DNA of 11,834 nucleotides from JACRBK01 sp964427955. Its GTDB lineage: Bacteria; Chloroflexota; Anaerolineae; Aggregatilineales; Aggregatilineaceae. The DNA lies in the NCBI GenBank assembly GCA_964427955.1, contig CAYRWY010000158.1:1-11834 (forward strand), read 5' to 3'. The translations under genes and the position numbers were made by a program. Numbering within the stretch: position 1 is the first letter of the stretch; each line of letters opens with the position of its first letter. The notes below the pieces were generated by a model. It was not told where the DNA came from. It did no database searches and saw only the letters and a list, made by a program, of their open reading frames with translations. Of this stretch, positions 6,448 to 11,834 are shown in pieces.

Positions 6448-8025
6448 ATGCGACGTGTTTTGGCAGTGTTGCTGGTCGTGGCGGTCAGCTTGATGGGTGT
6501 GAGTTTGACATCCACCAGCGCCCGCGAGGAAAAATCTTTGGTAGTCGGCCTTTCCTTCGACTTCAAGTCTCTCGATCCGGGCCGCGCGTATGAGCCGGGT
6601 GGCACGCTGGTCCACCACTCGGTGTACAACACCCTGGTGACCTTCCCGTCCGATTCGGTCAAGGAGATCATCCCCAGCCTGGCCGATAGCTGGACGATCT
6701 CGGACGATGGCCTCGTCTACACCTTCACGCTGCACAGCGGCGTGCTGTTCGCCAACGGCGATCCGCTGACTGCCGCCGACGTGGTCTTCAGCTTCAACCG
6801 CATGAAGAATCTGAAGGGCAACCCGTCCTTCCTGGCCGATACCATCGCGAGTGTCGAAGCGCCGGACGCCGCGACCGTCGTGCTGACGCTGAACACGCCC
6901 GATCCGGCCATCCTCGCCAAGCTGGTCTTCGACGCTTTTTCGGTCGTTGACTCGAAGGAAGTCATGGCCAACGGGGGCACCGATGCCGCCGACGCCGCCG
7001 AAAAAGACACTGCCGAACCCTGGCTGATGCAGCATTCTGCCGGGTCCGGGCCATACATGGTCGAGAGCTTCGAGCCGGACGTGCAGGTCGTGCTGGCCCG
7101 CAATCCGAACTACTGGGGCGAACCCGCCTATTTTGACCGCATGATCCTCCGCAACCTGTCGGAAGCGTCCACCCAAAAGCTGGCGCTCGAAGCGGGCGAC
7201 ATCGACATCGCGATGGACGTCACGCCGGATCAGGTCCCCTCGCTGAAGAACAACAGTGATCTCACGGTCTTCTCGACCCAGAGCGATACCCTGATCTTCA
7301 TCCTGTGCAACGAAGACGAAACCATCGGCGGGCCGGTCAGCAATCCGCTGGTGCAGCGCGCGATCCGCTATGCCCTGAACTATGAAGAACTGCGCATCCT
7401 GAGCGGCGAAGGCGCGGGCACCCCGGCGGCGATGGTCCCGATTGGCTTCGTCGGCGCGCTCGATCCGTCCGAAGCGCTGCCCACCGATCTCGATCAGGCG
7501 AAAGCTCTGCTGGCCGAGGCCGGGTATCCGGATGGCTTCCAGATCGATCTGCACTATCCCGATTTCAACTACATCGGCACGGACTTCGGCATCGTCTCGC
7601 AGAAGGTCCAGGCCGATCTCGACAAGGTGGGGATCAAGGTCAACCTCGTGCCCGAAGAATTCCAGACCTCCCTGCAAGCCTACCGCGACGGCACGCAGCC
7701 CTTCGTCGTCTTCCTGTGGAACCCGGATTACCAGGACACGCTGGATTACGTCGAATTCCTGCCGGATCGCCTGGTCGGCTTGCGCGCCAAGTGGACGGCG
7801 GCCAACGCCGATCCGGCCATCGTCGAGCTGCGCGACAAAGTGCTGGTCGAGACCGATCCGGCGGTGCGTACCGATCTCTTCCGCCAGATTCAGCTCTTCG
7901 AGCAGCAGAATGGCCCGTTCGCGCCCCTGTTCCAGCCCGGTGTGCACTTCGCCTACAAAGCCACGCTGCAAGGCTTTGCCTACAACGGCCAGTTCCGCGT
8001 GGATCTGACCAAGCTGAGTTTCTAG
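6448..8025 (+). CDS. ABC transporter family 5 (peptide/nickel-type) solute-binding protein
   Basis: 525 aa, normal for the SBP_bac_5 family (DppA/OppA type), which catches peptides, nickel chelates, sugars or other small molecules outside the membrane and hands them to the permease pair. Residues 1-25 form a Sec signal peptide (two Arg, hydrophobic core, cleavage likely after TSTSA) without a lipobox cysteine. The family signature is around 95-118 (LHSGVLFANGDPLTAADVVF). The GSGPYMVESFEP segment (199-210) leads to ARNPNYWGEP, and WNPDYQDTLDY is near 424-434. The start is firm: AGGAGG (6435-6440) lies seven bases before ATG. The matching permeases follow after a 230-base gap containing hairpins. 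The ligand cannot be read from the sequence. Confidence 0.93.
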   Translation: MRRVLAVLLVVAVSLMGVSLTSTSAREEKSLVVGLSFDFKSLDPGRAYEPGGTLVHHSVYNTLVTFPSDSVKEIIPSLADSWTISDDGLVYTFTLHSGVLFANGDPLTAADVVFSFNRMKNLKGNPSFLADTIASVEAPDAATVVLTLNTPDPAILAKLVFDAFSVVDSKEVMANGGTDAADAAEKDTAEPWLMQHSAGSGPYMVESFEPDVQVVLARNPNYWGEPAYFDRMILRNLSEASTQKLALEAGDIDIAMDVTPDQVPSLKNNSDLTVFSTQSDTLIFILCNEDETIGGPVSNPLVQRAIRYALNYEELRILSGEGAGTPAAMVPIGFVGALDPSEALPTDLDQAKALLAEAGYPDGFQIDLHYPDFNYIGTDFGIVSQKVQADLDKVGIKVNLVPEEFQTSLQAYRDGTQPFVVFLWNPDYQDTLDYVEFLPDRLVGLRAKWTAANADPAIVELRDKVLVETDPAVRTDLFRQIQLFEQQNGPFAPLFQPGVHFAYKATLQGFAYNGQFRVDLTKLSF

Positions 8026-8075
8026 TAGTTGGTAGGGGCGTACTGACACGGCTTTGGAATTTAGCGCGGAGACCC

Positions 8076-8134
8076 GGCCTCACCCCTAAATCCCCTCTCC
8101 AACTGGGTTGGAGAGGGGGCTGGGGGGTGAGGCC
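8076..8134. repeat. C-rich palindrome inside the transporter operon
   Basis: Outer arms GGCCTCACCCC (8076-8086) and GGGGTGAGGCC (8124-8134) are exact complements. The inner hairpin pairs CCCCTCTCCAAC (8092-8103) with GTTGGAGAGGGG (8107-8118) over a 3-base loop. It is the single-hairpin form of the element at 1482-1635, sharing CCTCACCCC and CCCCTCTCC. It lies about 50 bases after the binding-protein stop codon, where it could protect the upstream message from 3' decay. Confidence 0.75.
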
Positions 8135-8200
8135 AAGCACAAACGATCTCCGTGCTATGTTCTCAAAGATTATCACTACGCCCTTACGACAAATATTTGG

Positions 8201-8240
8201 GGACGCGAGTCTATCTCCGCGTCCTGCGAGGTGTTTTTTT
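8201..8240 (+). terminator. Attenuator-like hairpin with T-run before the first permease gene
   Basis: GGACGCG (8201-8207) pairs perfectly with CGCGTCC (8218-8224) across a 10-base loop. A run of seven T follows at 8234-8240, nine bases after the stem. That gap is longer than in a classical intrinsic terminator, so any termination would be partial. It lies 16 bases before ATG 8256, so partial read-through would lower permease expression relative to the binding protein. Confidence 0.4.
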
Positions 8241-8255
8241 GCGACAGGATGTGTC

Positions 8256-9275
8256 ATGTCCCTTCATTTTTACCTGGCGCGCCGTTTGTTGTTCGCCATT
8301 CCGCTGATCATCGGCATCTCGCTGGTCTCGTTCCTGATCGCCAACGCCATCCCCGCCGATCCGACGGCTGCCAACCTGGGCGAGCGCGCGGCGGGCGATC
8401 CCGAAGTGGTCGCCGCCTTTCGCCACAAGTGGGGTCTCGACCAGCCGATCTACGTCCAATACGTGAAATATGCCGGGAACCTGCTGCATGGTGACCTGGG
8501 CATGTCGATTCGCAACCGCCGACCCGTCGCCGACGAACTCAAACGCTTCTGGCCCGCGACCTTCGAGCTTTCGACGGCGGGCATCCTGGTCAGCCTGATC
8601 CTGGGCGTGAGCTTCGGCGTGATTTCGGCGGTATGGCGCAACCGTCCCATCGATTTTCTGGTGCGGACGCTGTCGCTGGTCGGCGTGAGCGCGCCGGTGT
8701 TCTGGCTGGCGCTGGTCTGCCTGCTGTTGTTTTATCTGCGGCTGGACTGGCTGCCCGGCCCCGGACGCCTGGACGCACGCGTGATCCCGCCACCGCACGT
8801 CACCGGCCTGTACACGGTGGACAGCCTGGTCGCGGGCGACTGGCATGTGTTCAAGAACGCCCTGGCGCACCTGGTCCTGCCCGCCTGCGTGCTGGGCGCC
8901 TATTCCGCCGGGCTGATCGCGCGCATCACGCGCTCGTCGATGTTGGAAGTGCTGTCCAAGGAGTACATGATCACCGCCCGCAGCAAAGGGCTGCGTGAGC
9001 GGGACGTCATCCTGCGGCACGGGCTGCGCAACGCGCTGATGCCGGTCGTGACCGTGATCGGCCTCTCCTACGGCAACCTGCTGTCCGGCGCGGTCCTGAC
9101 CGAGACGATCTTCGCATGGAGCGGCATCGGGCGCTATGCCTACAATTCGGCGCGCTCGCTCGACTTTCCCTCGATCATGGGCGTCAGTATGCTGATCGCC
9201 ATCGTGTTCATCGTCACGAATCTGATCGTGGACGTGCTGTATTATTGGCTTGATCCTCGCATCCGGGCGGAGTAG
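8256..9275 (+). CDS. ABC transporter permease, DppB/OppB type
   Basis: 339 aa, the usual size for this inner-membrane subunit. It begins with a basic then hydrophobic helix (LARRLLFAIPLIIG) and has the family's IANAIPADPTA and GLDQPIYVQYVKY segments. The EAA coupling loop, which docks with the ATPase, is at about 236-255 (EYMITARSKGL, then RHGLRNALMPV). LTETIFAWSGIGRY (281-294) is also typical. I chose ATG 8256, with AGGA six bases upstream; the frame stays open back to 7716, but that part is antisense-free shadow over the binding-protein gene and the repeat. It pairs with the next gene to form the membrane channel. Confidence 0.93.
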   Translation: MSLHFYLARRLLFAIPLIIGISLVSFLIANAIPADPTAANLGERAAGDPEVVAAFRHKWGLDQPIYVQYVKYAGNLLHGDLGMSIRNRRPVADELKRFWPATFELSTAGILVSLILGVSFGVISAVWRNRPIDFLVRTLSLVGVSAPVFWLALVCLLLFYLRLDWLPGPGRLDARVIPPPHVTGLYTVDSLVAGDWHVFKNALAHLVLPACVLGAYSAGLIARITRSSMLEVLSKEYMITARSKGLRERDVILRHGLRNALMPVVTVIGLSYGNLLSGAVLTETIFAWSGIGRYAYNSARSLDFPSIMGVSMLIAIVFIVTNLIVDVLYYWLDPRIRAE

Positions 9276-9281
9276 GCGACC

Positions 9282-10130
9282 ATGAAAAAGACTCTGCACA
9301 TTGTGCGCCTGCGCGCCCGCTCCAATCCCATGATGGTGCTCGGCCTGCTGATCTGCCTGATCTGGTTCGTGATTTCGCTGTTCGCCGCCCAGGTCAGCCC
9401 CTACGATCCGCGATCCCAGAACGTGATGATCCGCTTCCAGGGACCGAGCTATGCGCATCCCTTCGGCACGGACCAGCTTGGCCGTGATGTGCTGTCGCGC
9501 GTGCTGTACGGCGGGCGGATTTCGCTCCCGGCCAGCCTGCTGGTCATCACTAGCGCCACGCTGGTCGGCACCGTGGTCGGCGCGCTGGCGGGCTACATCG
9601 GCGGGCTGGGCGACGAGCTGCTGATGCGCGTCACCGAGATTTTCATGGCCTTTCCGACCATCATCCTGGCGATGGCGATTGCGGCGGCGCTGGGTCCCAG
9701 CGTGATCAACGCCGTGATCGCGATGGTCGTGGTCTGGTGGCCGAATTACGCCCGCATCGTGCGCAGCCTCGTGATCAGCGTGAAATCCAACGAGTACGTC
9801 GAGGCGGCGCGGGCGATTGGGGCGTCGAATGTCCGCATTCTGTTCCTCACCATCCTGCCCAACTGCCTCTCCCCGGCGGTGGTGATGGCGACGGTAGACG
9901 TCGGCAACGCGATCCTGATCTTCGCCGGGCTGAGCTTTCTCGGCCTGGGGCCGGAGCCGTCCGCGCCGGAGTGGGGGCGCATGGTGTCCGATGGCGTGGA
10001 TTATTTCGATCAGTGGTGGCTGAGCACATTCCCCGGCCTGGCGATCTTCACCATCGTGATGGCGCTCAATTTCGTGGGCGACGGCCTGCGCGACCTGGCC
10101 GATCCGCGCACGCGCAAGGCGCTGCGGTAG
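9282..10130 (+). CDS. ABC transporter permease, DppC/OppC type
   Basis: 282 aa. It carries the N-terminal helix and short periplasmic segment typical of DppC, with HPFGTDQLGRDVLSRV at 59-74. The EAA loop at about 171-190 (EYVEAARAIGASN, then ILPNCLSPAVV) is the ATPase contact. LGLGPEPSAPEWGRM (220-234) is a family hallmark. It starts 6 bases after the previous stop, with GGAG inside the end of the upstream gene, so the two permeases are translated together. No ATP-binding subunit follows: the next features are a palindrome and a convergent gene. Confidence 0.94.
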   Translation: MKKTLHIVRLRARSNPMMVLGLLICLIWFVISLFAAQVSPYDPRSQNVMIRFQGPSYAHPFGTDQLGRDVLSRVLYGGRISLPASLLVITSATLVGTVVGALAGYIGGLGDELLMRVTEIFMAFPTIILAMAIAAALGPSVINAVIAMVVVWWPNYARIVRSLVISVKSNEYVEAARAIGASNVRILFLTILPNCLSPAVVMATVDVGNAILIFAGLSFLGLGPEPSAPEWGRMVSDGVDYFDQWWLSTFPGLAIFTIVMALNFVGDGLRDLADPRTRKALR

Positions 10131-10150
10131 GCGGCCCTCATCACCCCTGG

Positions 10151-10182
10151 CCCCTCTCCCATAAAGAGCGATGGGAGAGGGG
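10151..10182. repeat. C-rich palindrome at the 3' end of the importer operon
   Basis: CCCCTCTCCCAT (10151-10162) pairs perfectly with ATGGGAGAGGGG (10171-10182) over an 8-base loop, 20 bases after the last permease stop codon. TCACCCC (10141-10147) on the left recalls the outer arm of the family, but no right outer arm remains. There is no T-run, so it is not a classical terminator; it may stabilise the 3' end of the transcript. Confidence 0.65.
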
Positions 10183-10238
10183 AAACTTGCCGTGTATGTC
10201 CCCTCCTATGCGCTTCGCCCTCGCTATTGTGGTAGTGA

Positions 10239-11225
10239 CTACGGAGTCACAGTAGGGTTCGGCACAGGCTGCCAGGAGGGATCACCATCATTGCCGCTGC
10301 TATCGGTGAGGTTGCATAAGTCGCTGCCATCTGCATTCATCAGATAGATTTCCTCGTTGCCGTCGCGATTCGACACAAACGCGATCTGGCTGCCGTTCGG
10401 TGACCAGTCGGGAGCATAATTGTTAGGCTTGCAGGTGAGCGAACAATCACCGCTGTCGGTCAGGCGGTGTGGTTCGCCGCCATCAGCATTCATGATGTAG
10501 ATCTCAGGGTTGCCGTCGCGAGACGACGCAAACACGATTTGGATACCGTCCGGCGACCAGGCAGGATCCGAATCGTAAGTGCGGCTATCGGTCAAGCGGC
10601 GTGGGTTGCTGCCATCGGCGTTCATCACGTAAATTTCTGGGTTGTCATCGCGCTCCGAGACAAACGCGATCTGGCTGCCGTCCGGTGACCAGGCAGGATA
10701 ATAATCATGGGCATCATTTTTGGTCAAGCGGTGTAAATCGTCGCCGACAGCATTCATGACATAGATTTCATAGTCACTATCACCACCCGACGCAAACACG
10801 ATCTGGCTGCCGTCCGGTGACCAAGCAGGATCAAAATCATCGCTGCTATTGTTGGTCAGGTTGAGCGGGTGGCTCCCATCGGCGTTCATCATGTAAATTT
10901 CCTCGTTGCCGTCGCGGTCAGACACAAACGCGATCTGGCTCCCATCCGGCGACCAGGCGGGAGAGTATTCATTGGCACTGGTGCTGGTTAGGTTGCGTAG
11001 GTCACTGCCGTCAGCGTTCATGACGTAGATTTCATCGTTGCCATCGCGATGTGACACAAACGCAATCTGTCCGGCGGCGCTGCTCACGGCAGGGCTGGAC
11101 GTTGGTGTGAGTAACCACCGTGCTGGACTACTACCAGATGCCACTTGCGGTGAAAGAGTCAAACCTATCCCTGCTAGCACGGTCATTCCTGTCAAAATGC
11201 TCACTACGATTGTTCGGTGGCTCAT
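10239..11225 (-). CDS. Exported PD40 (TolB-like WD40) six-repeat beta-propeller protein
   Basis: 328 aa from ATG 11225. That start forms an ATGA overlap with the stop of the nucleoside hydrolase gene; an in-frame start at 11249 would add eight residues and lengthen the overlap, so I prefer 11225. Residues 5-25 are a signal peptide or membrane anchor. From 53 to 320 there are six near-identical units, with QIAF or QIVF at 53, 97, 141, 185, 229 and 279. Each follows the plan QIAFVS-RDGN-EIYVMNADGS-LT-PAWSPDG. Units are 44 residues apart except the fifth, stretched to 50 by an insert with C261 and C265. A six-bladed propeller fits. The C-terminus is PVPNPTVTP. The role is unknown; such domains usually bind proteins or glycans outside the cell. 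Its codons look less GC-rich than its neighbours'. Confidence 0.88.
   Translation of the reverse strand: MSHRTIVVSILTGMTVLAGIGLTLSPQVASGSSPARWLLTPTSSPAVSSAAGQIAFVSHRDGNDEIYVMNADGSDLRNLTSTSANEYSPAWSPDGSQIAFVSDRDGNEEIYMMNADGSHPLNLTNNSSDDFDPAWSPDGSQIVFASGGDSDYEIYVMNAVGDDLHRLTKNDAHDYYPAWSPDGSQIAFVSERDDNPEIYVMNADGSNPRRLTDSRTYDSDPAWSPDGIQIVFASSRDGNPEIYIMNADGGEPHRLTDSGDCSLTCKPNNYAPDWSPNGSQIAFVSNRDGNEEIYLMNADGSDLCNLTDSSGNDGDPSWQPVPNPTVTP
10266..11075 (-). repeat. Six tandem coding repeats of 132 bases
   Basis: The propeller gene repeats at the DNA level every 132 bases. The segment complementary to SQIAFVS and SPDG is almost the same in each copy (for example near 10375, 10665, 10795 and 10925). One copy carries an extra 18 bases around 10422-10451. 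Such close identity suggests recent duplication or gene conversion between units. Confidence 0.8.
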
Positions 11226-11834
11226 GTTTTCTCGCACAGCACCTCGCACCAGAAGTCATTGAAGGCGTTCCCGTCGATCTGCATGACCACGCGCGTGGGA
11301 ATCCCACCGGGATCGGGCGTCTCATGCAGCCAGCCGTCCCGATTCTCGATCTTGAGCGGGATCGTCTCGATCTCGACGCCCACGCGCCAGCCGAGCGCAA
11401 TGGCGCACGCCAGCGGATCGTGCTGAAAGTTGATGAGGTCGCGGGGCAGGGCGGGACAGGTCTCGCCGATCTTCTGCTCGTTCTGCCAGCTTCGCGCGCA
11501 GAGTTTCGCCTGCCGCACGATCAGCGCGCCCAGCGGGCCGCTCCGCGCCAGCCGGGGCAGGTACGCCCGCCGCAGCGCCGTCTGCACGGTGATCGTGAGC
11601 GGGACCAGCAGCGGGTGGGCGCGTTCGAGCACCACCTGCGCCGAGCGGACGTCCAACTGGAGGTTGTAGTCCATGTCGTTGCCCCACGCCGGATACCCCG
11701 CCGGAGCCGGAAACACGCAGCCGCCCATCAGGACGAGCTTCGCCTGCGCCAGGAGGCCGGGATACTTTTCTTCGAGCAGCCGGAGATTGGTATACTGCCC
11801 GATCCCGACGATCACCGCGCCCTGCTCGATACTG
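11222..11834 (-). CDS. Nucleoside hydrolase (IunH family), 5' end outside the window
   Basis: About 204 C-terminal residues are visible; the frame is still open at 11834. The visible part opens with VIVGIGQYTNL, where the family has ALGPLTN, then KLVLMGG, GNDMDYNLQLD and later NFQHDPLACA. The HDPLA Asp is one of the calcium-binding residues. The N-terminal DxDxxxDD calcium site lies beyond the edge and cannot be checked. The family splits the N-glycosidic bond of nucleosides, giving base and ribose, in purine/pyrimidine salvage. The substrate-binding EFN motif reads DYN here, so specificity may differ. The gene ends in an ATGA overlap with the PD40 propeller gene, so the two are probably translated together. 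Confidence 0.88.
   Translation of the reverse strand, partial: SIEQGAVIVGIGQYTNLRLLEEKYPGLLAQAKLVLMGGCVFPAPAGYPAWGNDMDYNLQLDVRSAQVVLERAHPLLVPLTITVQTALRRAYLPRLARSGPLGALIVRQAKLCARSWQNEQKIGETCPALPRDLINFQHDPLACAIALGWRVGVEIETIPLKIENRDGWLHETPDPGGIPTRVVMQIDGNAFNDFWCEVLCEKT

Noticed and set aside
6346..8049. 567-residue open frame on the minus strand
   Set aside because: It is the antisense shadow of the solute-binding protein gene, caused by biased GC-rich codons. It has no ribosome-binding site, domain or hydrophobic pattern, and is rich in Arg, Gly, Gln and His as such shadows are.
7716..8255. In-frame extension upstream of the DppB-type permease, which could suggest a fusion
   Set aside because: The extension lies over the end of the binding-protein gene in another frame and crosses the palindrome. 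The permease family begins at MSLHFYLARRLL, and ATG 8256 has its own AGGA.
8211..9458. 415-residue open frame on the minus strand
   Set aside because: Shadow of the first permease gene, rich in Gln, His, Arg and Asp with no family features.
10235..10250. Hairpin GTGACT/AGTCAC as a terminator between convergent genes
   Set aside because: Only a 6-bp stem, partly inside the propeller stop region and without a T-run on either strand.
10266..11075. Possible CRISPR-like or satellite array
   Set aside because: The 132-base periodicity is in frame and encodes PD40 propeller blades. The heptad arrays at 1431 and 1811 are too short and have no spacers.

Overview
The window is GC-rich bacterial chromosome, with well-formed Shine-Dalgarno sites and codons that mostly end in G or C. 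The gene mix (twin-arginine-type Rieske protein, oligoendopeptidase F, nickel/peptide-type ABC transporter, PD40 propeller protein) and the C-rich palindromes and heptad repeats in the spacers suggest a Chloroflexota-like organism, perhaps Anaerolineae. That placement is inference from general resemblance; no rRNA or other taxonomic marker is present. I found no tRNA, rRNA, transposase, integrase, phage gene or CRISPR array.

Layout. 19-528 (+) encodes a small exported Rieske-like protein. It converges, with a 3-base gap, on a zinc homocysteine-methyltransferase-type gene (532-1416, -). A 431-base gene-free gap (1417-1847) follows. It is full of repeats: a heptad array at each end in opposite orientation, a 154-base nested palindrome and a degraded smaller palindrome. 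Next come oligoendopeptidase F (1848-3656, -) and, divergent from it, an unrecognised membrane protein (3734-4507, +) followed closely by a two-domain GNAT acetyltransferase (4520-5428, +). The acetyltransferase converges on a metallo-beta-lactamase-fold hydrolase (5430-6302, -) with a 1-base gap. The hydrolase is divergent from an ABC importer operon: family 5 solute-binding protein (6448-8025), DppB-type permease (8256-9275) and DppC-type permease (9282-10130). The operon ends in a palindrome. On the other strand, a nucleoside hydrolase that runs off the right edge (11222-11834, -) overlaps by ATGA a six-repeat PD40 propeller protein (10239-11225, -).

How the genes may work together. The only clear multi-gene machine is the importer, which lacks its ATPase subunits here. 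The AT-rich divergent region 6303-6447 carries promoter-like elements for both the hydrolase and the importer, plus two dyads. The two genes may therefore be controlled together, and the hydrolase might act on an imported compound; this is inference. The rest looks like ordinary housekeeping and accessory metabolism.

I do not see a clear new multi-gene system. The most interesting signals are the Rieske-like protein with a His-to-Tyr change at a cluster-ligand position, the layered repeats of the 1417-1847 gap, the C-rich palindrome family at other spacers (one copy inside the transporter operon), and the unrecognised membrane protein with two CX4C pairs.
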